A stretch of DNA of 64,000 nucleotides from UBA11663 sp049616325 (GTDB lineage: Bacteria; Bacteroidota; Bacteroidia; Flavobacteriales_D; Sanyastnellaceae), in the NCBI GenBank assembly GCA_049616325.1, contig JBMZHG010000005.1, positions 1 through 64,000 of the forward strand, given 5' to 3'. Below, piece by piece: positions 17,098 to 26,142 of this stretch (position 1 is the first letter of the stretch; each line of letters starts with the position of its first letter). Below the pieces are notes generated by a model. It did not search any database, was not told the origin of the DNA, and saw nothing but the letters and a program-made list of their open reading frames with translations. The position numbers and the translations under genes are program-made.

Positions 17098-18150
17098 CTA
17101 CGGCCGGTAGGACCGCAACACCGGCTGCGGATCTTGCAAGTCGAGGAGGTCGACTTCCGACCATTCAGGGTGGGCTTGCATCGCGGCCTCGACAGCCCGC
17201 CACCCCAAAAAGATTCCCAACCGGTCGGGGCTGTCTTGTGGCACCTTTCCGACACGCGTAAACGGTCCTTCCTGGAACCACCGCATCACGTCCTTGGGGT
17301 TGGAGGAGAACATGCGGTCTTGAGGCAGCATTTCAGCCCACGAAGCGCGTTCATGCGCCGTTGCCCATTCCCACTGTTCGTCCGACCAGTTCATCAGTTG
17401 GGCGGGCGAAACGTCGGGAAAGCACCGGGCTGTGAGGTGCATGATTTTGCCCCAGTACAGCCACATGTCAACCGTGCGCGGCGAGTTTGGAATTTGGTCC
17501 TGGTAGGAAACGAGGAGCCACCCTTTCAAGGCGTCCGTCGCCATCCAGTCGGGACGCATCCGGGCAAGCCTGTAGCTTGGAAAGCGTGAAGGTGGCAACT
17601 CGCGGTGCATGGGGTGGTCGCTTCCGAGAAACCAATCGAGTCCGACGCCGAGCCACCCGTCTCCCGGGTAGATTGCAAAGTTGAAGCCGGAAGGCATCCA
17701 GACCACGTCGGGCAATTCCGTTCCAGAATCCAATGCCGAAAGGCGTTTGAGGCCATCGAGGAGCAGGGCCGATTCGCGTTCGAGAACCTCTGCGGACCCT
17801 GACGTGGTGTCAATGGCGGCAAGCATCGGCTGCATTTGGTCGAGGAATTGGGTCAGCGTTTCGACCGTGGACGTGTCGGTTGCAGGACCCAGCTGGAGGA
17901 TGCTTTCGCACCACTCCGTCCAAAACCCGTCGTGGGCTTCGCGAAGGTGAGCCAATTGTTTGGTCCGGTTCTTGTCCTCAGGAAGGTTGTCCAACACGTC
18001 CATCCAATTCACTTCGCGGTGGTCGGCCGGCAAGTCAATGCCGGAGACGTTCACTGGGGAGCGGCCGCGGTCACAACCGGCCAGGGCGCCCAACGCCAAA
18101 ACCCACAGCGCGCCGTGGAACAACTTGCGGGAGAAAGGGAAGGGGCGCAT
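17098..18150 (-). CDS. gldB: Gliding motility lipoprotein GldB
   Basis: The product from ATG 18150 (350 residues) begins MRPFPFSRKLF and has a lipoprotein signal with lipobox LAGC (about residues 20-23), so it is a membrane-anchored lipoprotein. GldB is required for gliding and T9SS function in F. johnsoniae; its mechanism is unknown. The body is acidic and aromatic-rich, with a DUF2268-like stretch (IYPGDGWLGVGLDWFLG) as in GldB. It is immediately followed by gldC, the usual pairing, and it is divergent from a barrel-protein gene. An open extension to 18195 has no signal-peptide logic, so the start at 18150 is chosen. Confidence 0.9.
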   Translation of the reverse strand: MRPFPFSRKLFHGALWVLALGALAGCDRGRSPVNVSGIDLPADHREVNWMDVLDNLPEDKNRTKQLAHLREAHDGFWTEWCESILQLGPATDTSTVETLTQFLDQMQPMLAAIDTTSGSAEVLERESALLLDGLKRLSALDSGTELPDVVWMPSGFNFAIYPGDGWLGVGLDWFLGSDHPMHRELPPSRFPSYRLARMRPDWMATDALKGWLLVSYQDQIPNSPRTVDMWLYWGKIMHLTARCFPDVSPAQLMNWSDEQWEWATAHERASWAEMLPQDRMFSSNPKDVMRWFQEGPFTRVGKVPQDSPDRLGIFLGWRAVEAAMQAHPEWSEVDLLDLQDPQPVLRSYRP

Positions 18151-18162
18151 AAAACCGAACGT

Positions 18163-18170
18163 TAGATTTG
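18163..18170 (+). promoter_or_regulatory. -7 promoter element of the barrel-protein gene
   Basis: TAGATTTG, a perfect TAnnTTTG match. It ends 18 bases before the ATG at 18189 and overlaps a possible in-frame TTG at 18168, which therefore cannot be the start codon if this promoter is used. Confidence 0.6.
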
Positions 18171-18188
18171 AACAAATCGCTGCAGACG

Positions 18189-18986
18189 ATGACAAAGATG
18201 AACAACGAAGGGGGGATTTTCGCCAGCTGGGTTGCGCTCTTGCTCAGCCTGGGTCTTGGGTTGAGTGGTGCCTTTGAAGGAAACGCCCAAGCCCAAGGGT
18301 TTCGCATGGGCCTTGCCTTGGACCCCAACGTGGCGTGGATGAATTCGCGGGATTTTGAGCACACCACGGACGGGGGCCGGGCGCATTTTGGCTACCAATT
18401 CATGGCGGACATCTTGTTCGCCGAGACCTACGCCTTCGGGACGGGGCTACACGTGTTTCGTACCGGAAGTGAGGTTCAATATTGGGAGCCCACCACCGAC
18501 AGCACGCTGAGTCATGTGACCCGCAGTTTCAACAACCAGTACGTGGAGCTTCCCTTGACCTTCAAGTTGCGCACCAAGGAAATTGGCTACACGACGTACT
18601 ACGGCAAATTCGGGGGCGGTGTAGGGCTGAACACGCGGCGTGAAGCCGACGAGGTGAGGTACGTGGGGTTTGAGCGAAACGGCGAGGTCTGGTCGCCGGT
18701 GGACAACCCGGTTGTGCCGATGGAGGACCAAATCTCCGGCGACTTCGCAAGCCTTTTTCGCGCATCCATGATTGTCGGTTTGGGGTTCGAGCGCCGCATT
18801 GCCGGCACCACGGCACTGATGGTGGGGCTGACTTACAACAACAGCCTGTTCTCCACCCACAAAGACCAAACCGTAGTCAAGGTCGACGCTTCGGGCGTCC
18901 CGCGGTTTGCCGAAGACGGTCCGCTGACTACAAAAATGGTGGGCCACGACAGCTTCCTTGCGCTGACGTTGGGGGTCGTGTTCTGA
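18189..18986 (+). CDS. Outer-membrane beta-barrel protein, PorT-like family
   Basis: The 265-residue product has an N-terminal signal peptide (hydrophobic core ASWVALLLSLGLGLSGAF, cleavage near AQAQ). It then shows alternating amphipathic strands rich in Tyr/Gly/Thr with typical barrel phrases such as NNQYVELPLTFKLRT and ATTALMVGLTYNNSLF, ending in a terminal aromatic (VVF). This fits the PorT/OmpA-like beta-barrel class (outer membrane protein beta-barrel domain). PorT itself is a T9SS component, but I cannot separate it from other members of the family on sequence alone. The setting, divergent from gldB, is compatible with a gliding role. Confidence 0.75.
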   Translation: MTKMNNEGGIFASWVALLLSLGLGLSGAFEGNAQAQGFRMGLALDPNVAWMNSRDFEHTTDGGRAHFGYQFMADILFAETYAFGTGLHVFRTGSEVQYWEPTTDSTLSHVTRSFNNQYVELPLTFKLRTKEIGYTTYYGKFGGGVGLNTRREADEVRYVGFERNGEVWSPVDNPVVPMEDQISGDFASLFRASMIVGLGFERRIAGTTALMVGLTYNNSLFSTHKDQTVVKVDASGVPRFAEDGPLTTKMVGHDSFLALTLGVVF

Positions 18987-19041
18987 AGGCAGTGAACCTT
19001 CGTTTGGGCCGCATGTTGCAACTTGCGGAACCTAAAGCGCC

Positions 19042-19875
19042 ATGGCACAGTCCACCTTTTCCCCCGAATCGGTCGCGAATCACATCGTGACTTGGTTGAA
19101 GGCTTACCTCGAAGCCTCCGGCATGGACGGGTGGGTGGTTGGTGTGTCAGGGGGGGTCGATTCAGCGGTGACCTCAACGCTTTGTGCGATGACGGGTGCG
19201 CCGACCACGTGTGTGGAAATGCCCATCCACCAGGCTCCGGACCAAGTTTCGCGTGCCGGCGATCACATTGCCTCGTTGTGTTCACGATTTCCACGTGTTC
19301 GTCGCTCCACGGTGTCGCTGACCGAAGTGTACGACGCGTTTTCTGCAGCCTTGCCAGACGGTCCTGACACGAGCGGGGGGTTGGCAATGGCCAACAGCCG
19401 GGCCAGGCTTCGCATGACCACGTTGTATGCTCTCGGGCAACGGTCCAAGTCGCTGGTGGCCGGCACTGGGAACAAGGTGGAAGATTTTGGGGTCGGGTTC
19501 TACACGAAATACGGCGACGGCGGGGTGGACCTTTCGCCGATTGCGGATTTGACCAAAACCGAAGTCTTTTCCTTGGCGGCTCACCTCGGCGTGATTGCCG
19601 CGATTCAGCAAGCGGCTCCGACGGACGGGCTTTGGGGGGACGACCGCACGGACGAAGACCAACTCGGCGCTACCTACCCTGAACTGGAGTGGGCCATGGT
19701 CTGGGAAGAGTCGAACCTTGGCAACACGGTGGCGTCGCGGGAAGCGAAGGAAGAGGCCTTGCCCTGGCGGCAACGCGAGGTGCTGAGCATTTACCGACGT
19801 CACCACCAGGCCAACCGCCACAAAATGATTCCGATCCCGGTCTGCGAGGTTCCGGATTCGGTGCGCTACGCGTGA
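19042..19875 (+). CDS. nadE: NAD(+) synthase NadE (ammonia-dependent type)
   Basis: Catalyses the ATP-dependent amidation of nicotinate adenine dinucleotide to NAD+. The 277-residue product contains the PP-loop SGGVDSA (residues 36-42), NSRARLRMTTLY, GTGNKVEDFGVGFYTKYGDGG and the C-terminal region with HHQANRHK. There is no glutaminase domain, so it is the short ammonia-using form. It lies beside gldB/gldC, an association I recall from other flavobacteria. It converges on the beta-propeller gene with an 18-base gap. Confidence 0.95.
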   Translation: MAQSTFSPESVANHIVTWLKAYLEASGMDGWVVGVSGGVDSAVTSTLCAMTGAPTTCVEMPIHQAPDQVSRAGDHIASLCSRFPRVRRSTVSLTEVYDAFSAALPDGPDTSGGLAMANSRARLRMTTLYALGQRSKSLVAGTGNKVEDFGVGFYTKYGDGGVDLSPIADLTKTEVFSLAAHLGVIAAIQQAAPTDGLWGDDRTDEDQLGATYPELEWAMVWEESNLGNTVASREAKEEALPWRQREVLSIYRRHHQANRHKMIPIPVCEVPDSVRYA

Positions 19876-19893
19876 CGTTCCGCGGGATTGACG

Positions 19894-22800
19894 TCAGTCC
19901 GCTTCGGTCACGGTCAACGTGGTCGTGGCCTCCACGCCCGGGCCTTCTTTAGGCAGGGTCACCAACACAACCGTGTACGTGCCCGGTTCCAAGAATTCTT
20001 CTCCGTGACGCAAAGGAATTTCCAACTTTTGGAGTCCAGCCACAAGGTCCACGGCGCCAGCGTCCACCGCAAATCCGCGCACCTCTTTGAGCTGATCCAA
20101 GAAGACGGATGCTCCGCCTCCCGTGATTGCCGTCGAGTCGGGTGCCGCGGGCGCGTTCGGAATGAAGCGGAGCTGAAGGTTTGCTTTGCTTTCGCTTCCA
20201 GCCCAAACCCATGCGTCCACCGTCGGCTCCCACGGCTCGGACCACGCCCAGCCGCGTTCGCCCCAGCGCTCGCTTCGTTCCACTTCAAGGTAGGCTTCTT
20301 CGAAAGTCAATGCGTCGTCTTTCCAGAGCTCGGGATTGCCCTCGCGCTCGAGAAGAGGGCTGAGGTCAAGCACGTAGATGCCGCGCCCGTGCGTGCCGAG
20401 CACCAAGTCGTTTTGCCGTTCCTGAATGACCAGGTCGTGCACCGGTACGCGGGGCAAGTCCGCGTGAAGGTTGGAAAAGGTCGAGCCTCCGTCCACCGTG
20501 AAGTAAGCTCCGCCGTCGGTGCCGACCACCCACCATCCGGCGCGGTCCTTGCATTCCACAAGGGCATTGACGGGTTCGTGGGGAAGGTGTTTTCCCCAGT
20601 TTTCCCAGTTCTTGCCCAAATCGCGCGTGGCGAACACAAACGCATCCAGACAATCGTGTCGGTACCCGTTCAAACTGACCACCAGAAGGTTTTCGTCGTG
20701 GTGCGACCACGCCACTTCGCTCACCCAGAGGTGCCGACGATCTGCCCCTTTGCCCACCAAAGTTGACACGGGCATGTCGAGTTGGTCCCAGCTGTGCCCC
20801 CCGTCCAATGTGACGTGGACCAAGCCGTCGTCGCTACCCACCGCAAGACGACCAAAGTGCCGAGGGTGTTCTGCCAGCGTGGTCAAGGTGCCAAAGGGCA
20901 CGTTGCCCGCTTTGCTTCCGCGCGTCAAGTCCCCGCTGATCGCCTCGAAGTCGTCGCCGCGATTCAGGGATCGGTGCACCCGATTCGACGCCATGTAAAA
21001 CACGTCCTGTTGGTGTTTGCTGAGCAAGATGGGGGTTTGCCAATTCCAACGAAGGGGCGTTTCGCCGAGCGTGTGCTTGGGATGAAGGTCAGTCGTTTCG
21101 CCCGACTCACGATCGGTCCGCATGTACCAGCCAAACTGGTACCCCGTGTACACCACTTCGTTGCTTCGTGAGTCGACTTCGATTTGCATTCCGTCTCCGC
21201 CGCTGAGGGATTCGAAACCGTGGTGCCCTGTTTGGTGCCAACGAGGACTTTCTTCGTGGCGGTGGTTCCCCACCCAAGTACCGTTGTCTTGAAGCCCACC
21301 GTAGATTCGGTAAGGTTCCGCGTCGTCCACTTCCACTGCGTAGAATTGACCCACCGACGGGCTGTTGCATTTGATCCAAGACACGCCGCCGTCCCACGAC
21401 ACGTTGATTCCGCCGTCGTTCCCGTTGATGAGGTGGTTGGGGTTGGTGGGGTTGACCCAAAGCTTGTGGTGGTCCACGTGGACGTTGGGTGCGCCAACCG
21501 ATTCAAAGGTCTCCCCGCCGTTCGTGGATTTCAGAAGGGGCACGCCGGCGATGTACACCGTGGATGCGTCCGAGGGGTCCACCGTCACGAGGCCAAAGTA
21601 GTAGCCGTATGTGTAGCACACGTCGTCAAGTGGTTCGTCGTGGGTACGCCTCCAAACCCCGGTTTCAACTTGGGCCCTCCCGTTGGCGAGTTGAGACAGG
21701 GTAGAGGAGGCTCCTCCTGAGGCCGCGTCGCGCTGTGGGACCCGGTACACGTACAATTCGGCACCTGAAATTTCAGTCTCGAAGAGCGCTCGGTTTCCGT
21801 CGGTGAGGTAGTCGAACAAGGCGCGCGGAGCGAGTTCACCGTCGCGAACCCGTGCTTGAACGATTGCGGCGCTGTCCGCCTCGTCAAATCCTTCGCGATC
21901 GAGGAATTCTTGAAGTCGAGCTCGCGGCAGTTGCAAAAATTCGTCGGCGTCCATCGCCAAGAATTGCTCGGCCTGAAGCAAGGTGTCGGAGGGAGTTTGG
22001 CCTTCGGATTCAGGACGTGCGGCTTGGTTGTCAAGCAGAGCGTAAAGGGTTGCGCTCGTGCTGTGGTAGGTCAAGCCGATACGTCCCGCGTCCTCTCCCT
22101 CTGGAAAGCCGGTACGGCTTGAAATGCGTTGCCACGTATCTCCTCCGTCCAAGGTCTCCCAAATCCCCGTTCCGAAGCCCGATTCGGTGAAATTGTGGGC
22201 GCGTCTCGTCCGGTCCCACGACGCGGCGAAGAGGTGGTTGGGGTCGTTGTCGTCGGCGACGAGGTCGACGAATCCCACGACTTCGTCCTTGCCGGAGCCG
22301 GGCACGGTGAGGACGGCCTCCCAGCTCTGTCCCGCGTCTTCTGAACGGTACACGGCTCCGCCCCGGTTGGTCGAGTAGAGTTCGCCAAGGGCAGCCACCC
22401 ACATGCGGTCGGGGTTGCTTGAATCCAAGATCACCCGACCAACGTGGTGGCTGCCTTCCAGTCCCGCATGACGCCACGTCCTTCCGTGGTCGTCGCTTAC
22501 GTACACGCCGTCACCGGCGTACGAGCTCCGCGAGGAGTTGACTTCTCCCGAGCCGACCACCACCCGCCCTGACGGGTGAGCGGCCACGGACCCGAGGGTG
22601 CACGTCGCGTCGAGCAAAGGTTCAAAGGTCGTGCCGTGGTTCACGCTTTTCCAAAGTCCGCCTGTGGCGTACGCGACGTACATCGTGTCAGCGACCACCG
22701 CCACGTCGACCACGCGTCCGCTCATCACCGAGGGTCCCACGTTTCGAAGATCGAGGCCGTCGGTCCAAGACGCCTCTTGCATGGCGGCGCGTTCCAGAAC

Positions 22801-22926
22801 AACGCCGGCGCGTTGAGTGGCGGAGCTGGCGCCCCACGTTTGGGCAAGAAGTCCGGACGAGGTGCACGACAAGAGCGCAAGGCAGGCGACCAGGACACGT
22901 TGAATGCGGCAGGAAAAATCGTTCAT
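19894..22926 (-). CDS. Large secreted beta-propeller protein (VPS10/sortilin- or BNR-repeat type)
   Basis: The 1010-residue product has an N-terminal signal peptide (VLVACLALLSCTSSGLLAQ). Many Asp-box/BNR-like repeats follow (SxDxGxTW type: SDDHGRTW, SEDAGQSW, SKSTNGGETF, TLDGGHSW, TRDLGKNWENW, TVDGGSTF), forming one or two beta-propellers. The C-terminal about 150 residues form an all-beta, Ig-like region ending GTYTVVLV. Such proteins are often labelled glycosyl hydrolase on the propeller alone, but I see no proof of enzyme activity. No T9SS sorting domain is visible at the C-terminus. The start overlaps the stop of the MazG-like gene by 4 bases (ATGA). Confidence 0.85.
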   Translation of the reverse strand: MNDFSCRIQRVLVACLALLSCTSSGLLAQTWGASSATQRAGVVLERAAMQEASWTDGLDLRNVGPSVMSGRVVDVAVVADTMYVAYATGGLWKSVNHGTTFEPLLDATCTLGSVAAHPSGRVVVGSGEVNSSRSSYAGDGVYVSDDHGRTWRHAGLEGSHHVGRVILDSSNPDRMWVAALGELYSTNRGGAVYRSEDAGQSWEAVLTVPGSGKDEVVGFVDLVADDNDPNHLFAASWDRTRRAHNFTESGFGTGIWETLDGGDTWQRISSRTGFPEGEDAGRIGLTYHSTSATLYALLDNQAARPESEGQTPSDTLLQAEQFLAMDADEFLQLPRARLQEFLDREGFDEADSAAIVQARVRDGELAPRALFDYLTDGNRALFETEISGAELYVYRVPQRDAASGGASSTLSQLANGRAQVETGVWRRTHDEPLDDVCYTYGYYFGLVTVDPSDASTVYIAGVPLLKSTNGGETFESVGAPNVHVDHHKLWVNPTNPNHLINGNDGGINVSWDGGVSWIKCNSPSVGQFYAVEVDDAEPYRIYGGLQDNGTWVGNHRHEESPRWHQTGHHGFESLSGGDGMQIEVDSRSNEVVYTGYQFGWYMRTDRESGETTDLHPKHTLGETPLRWNWQTPILLSKHQQDVFYMASNRVHRSLNRGDDFEAISGDLTRGSKAGNVPFGTLTTLAEHPRHFGRLAVGSDDGLVHVTLDGGHSWDQLDMPVSTLVGKGADRRHLWVSEVAWSHHDENLLVVSLNGYRHDCLDAFVFATRDLGKNWENWGKHLPHEPVNALVECKDRAGWWVVGTDGGAYFTVDGGSTFSNLHADLPRVPVHDLVIQERQNDLVLGTHGRGIYVLDLSPLLEREGNPELWKDDALTFEEAYLEVERSERWGERGWAWSEPWEPTVDAWVWAGSESKANLQLRFIPNAPAAPDSTAITGGGASVFLDQLKEVRGFAVDAGAVDLVAGLQKLEIPLRHGEEFLEPGTYTVVLVTLPKEGPGVEATTTLTVTEAD

Positions 22927-23288
22927 GTCAGCTTGGAGTTGTTGCGGTGCCTGTCTTGGTCCCGCGCGGTTTTTTTGGCGACGTTGTCGGCCAGGGCTTG
23001 GGTAAGGTCGACGCCGGTTTGGTTGGCAAGCGCGATCAGAACCCAAAGCACGTCCGCCATCTCGTCGCCCAATTCACGCCCTGCGTCGCTCGGCTTTTCG
23101 CTTTGTTCGCCGAACCGCCGCGCAATCAAACGCGCCAATTCCCCCACTTCTTCGGTCAGGATGGCCAAGTTTGTCAGTTCGTTGAAGTAGCGCACTCCCA
23201 CCGTTGTGATCCACTCGTGGACCTCGAGTTGGGCCTGTCGGAGGGTCACGTCAGGCACGTCGGAAGCAGGAAGTTTTAAGTCGTTCAT
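22923..23288 (-). CDS. MazG-like nucleotide pyrophosphohydrolase
   Basis: The 121-residue product has the all-alpha NTP-PPase pattern: EEVGELARLIARRFGE (the ExxE metal motif) followed about 25 residues later by ELGDEMADVLWVLIALAN (the ExxD motif). These bind Mg2+ in the MazG/iMazG/DCTPP family, which hydrolyses (d)NTPs to monophosphates, often for nucleotide-pool cleaning. The N-terminal helix LRQAQLEVHEWITTVG also fits. It lies 4 bases after dtd and overlaps the propeller gene by 4 bases. Confidence 0.9.
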   Translation of the reverse strand: MNDLKLPASDVPDVTLRQAQLEVHEWITTVGVRYFNELTNLAILTEEVGELARLIARRFGEQSEKPSDAGRELGDEMADVLWVLIALANQTGVDLTQALADNVAKKTARDQDRHRNNSKLT

Positions 23289-23292
23289 GGCG

Positions 23293-23745
23293 TCAATCTT
23301 TGTTGTGGGTGTCCATCCAAATCGTCACGGGACCGTCGTTCACGAGGTCCACTTCCATGGCAGCGCCGAACTCCCCCGTGGCCACCGACGTTTCCGTTTC
23401 TCGTGCGCATTCCTGAACGAAGAATTCGTAAAGTGGAACGGCATGCTCGGGTTTTGCCGCACGGATGAAAGAAGGTCGTGTGCCTTTCTTGGTCTTGGCG
23501 TGCAGGGTGAATTGGCTGACGACCAAAAGCCTCCCGTCGACCTCCGACAAGTCGGCATTCATCTTTCCGTCCGCGTCGTTGAAGATTCGGAGCTTGGCAA
23601 TTTTTGCTGCAAGCCAGGTGGCGTCTTCACGGGTGTCCGCGTCTTCGATTCCGACAAGCACGCACAACCCGCTTCCAATGGTGCCAACCGCCTTCCCTGC
23701 AATTCGCACTTCGGCCCTGCTGACTCGCTGAATCACCGCTCGCAT
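23293..23745 (-). CDS. dtd: D-aminoacyl-tRNA deacylase Dtd
   Basis: Removes D-amino acids (and glycine mischarged on tRNA-Ala) from tRNA. The 150-residue product starts MRAVIQRVSRAEV, the family hallmark, with SQFTLHAKTKKGTRPSF in the middle (the SQFTL motif) and GEFGAAMEVDLVNDGPVTI at the end (GxMxVxLxNDGPVT motif with Gly-cisPro chemistry). The open frame continues upstream, but the conserved start is the ATG at 23745, with TTACTTTG four bases before it (one mismatch to TAnnTTTG). Confidence 0.96.
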   Translation of the reverse strand: MRAVIQRVSRAEVRIAGKAVGTIGSGLCVLVGIEDADTREDATWLAAKIAKLRIFNDADGKMNADLSEVDGRLLVVSQFTLHAKTKKGTRPSFIRAAKPEHAVPLYEFFVQECARETETSVATGEFGAAMEVDLVNDGPVTIWMDTHNKD

Positions 23746-23843
23746 GCTGCAAAGTAAGCCGCGCAACATGAGGTTGGGGACATGTCGTGGAAAAGATGCC
23801 GAGAAAGGGAAGGAGCTGGCGGTGTCCGCCCGTGCAGGCGCCG

Positions 23844-23851
23844 TATTTTTG
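23844..23851 (+). promoter_or_regulatory. -7 promoter element upstream of purL
   Basis: TATTTTTG matches TAnnTTTG perfectly and lies 44 bases before the purL ATG. No convincing -33 TTTG is seen. It drives the purL-PASTA-T9SS cargo-rluD run. Confidence 0.55.
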
Positions 23852-23895
23852 GGCTCGATTCCACCAACGAACGACAACCCAACGTCCTCCGATTT

Positions 23896-26142
23896 ATGAA
23901 GGCTTCCATCGCCCCAGCCACCCTCGAACAAGCTCAAGACATGGGCCTCCGTCCGGAGGAGTTTGAGCAGATTAAGACCCTCCTTGGCCGCACGCCCAAC
24001 TTCACGGAAATGTGCGTGTATTCGGTCATGTGGAGTGAGCACTGCTCGTACAAGAACTCCATCAAGTGGTTGAAGACCTTGCCCAAAGATGGCCCGCACA
24101 TGTTGGTCAAAGCGGGTGAAGAAAACGCCGGAATTGTGGACATCGGCGACGGATTGGGTTGCGCGTTCAAGATTGAGAGCCACAACCACCCGTCGGCCAT
24201 TGAGCCCTACCAAGGCGCGGCAACAGGTGTGGGGGGCATCAACCGCGACATCTTCACGATGGGGGCGCGTCCCATAGCGCAGCTCAACAGCCTGCGCTTC
24301 GGGGACCTCAGCAACCCTCGGACCAAGTGGCTGCTCGAGGGAGTCGTCAAGGGCATTGGCGACTACGGAAACAGCTTTGGCGTCCCAATCGTGGGAGGAG
24401 AGGTGTTCTTCGATTCAAGCTACCAGGTGAATCCGCTGGTCAACGCCATGTCGGTGGGAATCCTCGAAGCCGACAAGATCATTTCGGCGACGGCCTCAGG
24501 CCCCGGCAATCCCGTGTACATCGTGGGTTCAGCCACAGGCAAGGACGGAATCCAAGGCGCTTCGTTCGCTTCGAAAGACATCACAGAAGAAAGTGCGGAC
24601 GACCTGCCTTCGGTGCAAGTTGGAGACCCTTTCCAGGAGAAACTGCTTCTCGAAGCTACCCTCGAATTGTCAAAGACGACGGCCGTTGTTGGCATGCAGG
24701 ACATGGGCGCCGCGGGAATCACTTGCTCGACTTCCGAGATGAGCGCTGCGGGCGAGGTCGGCATGGACATCCACCTCGACCGCGTGCCCTTGCGTCAGCA
24801 GGACATGGAGCCGTTTGAGATTTTGCTGAGTGAATCTCAAGAACGCATGCTTGTCGTGGTTCACAAGGGGCAGGAAGAAGAGGTGAAAGACATCTTCAAG
24901 AAGTGGGACTTGCACGCCGAACACATTGGCGAGGTCACCGAAGGCGATCGAATTCGCTACTTCATGAACGGCGAACTGGTGGGTGACGTTCCGGGATCCA
25001 CCTTGGTGCTCGGGGGCGGGGCCCCCGTGTACGAGCGGGAGTACAACGAACCGGCGTGGTACGCCGAGGCCCAAGCCTTCGACCCCAATTCCGTGGCTGT
25101 GCCGTCCTTGGACGAGTGCGTGGACATTGCACACAAGCTCGTGTGCCTCCCCAACATCGCGTCGAAGCGCTGGGTTTGGGAGCAATACGACAGCATGGTC
25201 GGCACCATCAACCGCACCACCAACCGTCCATCCGACGCCGGCATCGTGTCGGTGCGCGGCACCGACAAGGCTTTGGCATTGACCGTGGATTGCAACGCGC
25301 GCTACGTGGAAGCTGACCCGGAAGTGGGCACCGCCATTGCAGTGGCCGAGGCGGCGCGCAACATCAGTTGCACGGGCGCCGAACCTTCGGCCATCACCAA
25401 CTGCCTCAACTTCGGAAACCCCTACAATCCAGAGGTTTACTGGCAATTCGTTGGGGCCATTCAAGGCATGGGACGTGCGTGTCGCCACTTCAACACCCCT
25501 GTGACGGGCGGCAACGTGAGCTTCTACAACCAAACCGCCAACCCCGACGGGACGGCCCAAGCGGTGTTCCCAACCCCCACCATCGGGATGGTGGGCGTGA
25601 TGAACGACCGCAAGCACCACACGGGCCTCGACTTCAAAGAGAAAGGCGAATTGATTTTCTTGCTTGGAGGTTCGAGTGGGTGCATCAACGCGTCGGAATA
25701 CCTCGCGAACGTGGTGGGAATCGACCGATCGCCAGCGCCGCAATTTGACCTTGAACACGAAGGAAAGCTTCATGCGTGCTTGCGTGAAGTGGCCCAAAAA
25801 GACCTCGCCGCGGCCTCCCACGACGTTGCGGACGGTGGGTTGTTCACGACGCTGCTTGAAATGGCCATGCCCAACGGCCTCGGGTTTGACATCGTCACAG
25901 ACGACGAGGTTCGGATTGACGGATTCTTGTTCGGCGAAGGTCAAGGCCGCGCGGTTGTCTCACTTCGTGAGGAAGACCAAGACGACTTCTTCGACGTGTG
26001 CGAATCGCATGGCTTGCAGCCCACCCTTCTCGGTCACGTGACCAAGGGCAAGCTCGTGGTCGACGACAAGCCCTTCGGTTTCTGCGAGGAATTGCGCGCC
26101 TACTACGACAACGCTCTTGAAGAAATCTTGACAGAGGACTGA
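23896..26142 (+). CDS. purL: Phosphoribosylformylglycinamidine synthase subunit PurL
   Basis: Converts FGAR to FGAM in purine biosynthesis, using ammonia delivered by PurQ. The 748-residue product is the short PurL form (not the about 1300-residue PurL of E. coli). It shows the substrate motif MCVYSVMWSEHCSYKNS, the glycine/Asp-rich DIGDGLGCAFKIESHNHPS and QDMGAAGITCSTSEMSAAG in the first half. The second AIR-synthase-like half follows, with NCLNFGNPYNPEVYWQF, GGNVSFYNQT and SHDVADGGLF. The ATG at 23896 begins the conserved N-terminal helix; PurS/PurQ are not in this window. Confidence 0.97.
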   Translation: MKASIAPATLEQAQDMGLRPEEFEQIKTLLGRTPNFTEMCVYSVMWSEHCSYKNSIKWLKTLPKDGPHMLVKAGEENAGIVDIGDGLGCAFKIESHNHPSAIEPYQGAATGVGGINRDIFTMGARPIAQLNSLRFGDLSNPRTKWLLEGVVKGIGDYGNSFGVPIVGGEVFFDSSYQVNPLVNAMSVGILEADKIISATASGPGNPVYIVGSATGKDGIQGASFASKDITEESADDLPSVQVGDPFQEKLLLEATLELSKTTAVVGMQDMGAAGITCSTSEMSAAGEVGMDIHLDRVPLRQQDMEPFEILLSESQERMLVVVHKGQEEEVKDIFKKWDLHAEHIGEVTEGDRIRYFMNGELVGDVPGSTLVLGGGAPVYEREYNEPAWYAEAQAFDPNSVAVPSLDECVDIAHKLVCLPNIASKRWVWEQYDSMVGTINRTTNRPSDAGIVSVRGTDKALALTVDCNARYVEADPEVGTAIAVAEAARNISCTGAEPSAITNCLNFGNPYNPEVYWQFVGAIQGMGRACRHFNTPVTGGNVSFYNQTANPDGTAQAVFPTPTIGMVGVMNDRKHHTGLDFKEKGELIFLLGGSSGCINASEYLANVVGIDRSPAPQFDLEHEGKLHACLREVAQKDLAAASHDVADGGLFTTLLEMAMPNGLGFDIVTDDEVRIDGFLFGEGQGRAVVSLREEDQDDFFDVCESHGLQPTLLGHVTKGKLVVDDKPFGFCEELRAYYDNALEEILTED

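Noticed and set aside
19013..19044. Upstream ATG at 19013 as nadE start
   Set aside because: It is out of frame with nadE; the ATG at 19042 gives the canonical N-terminus.
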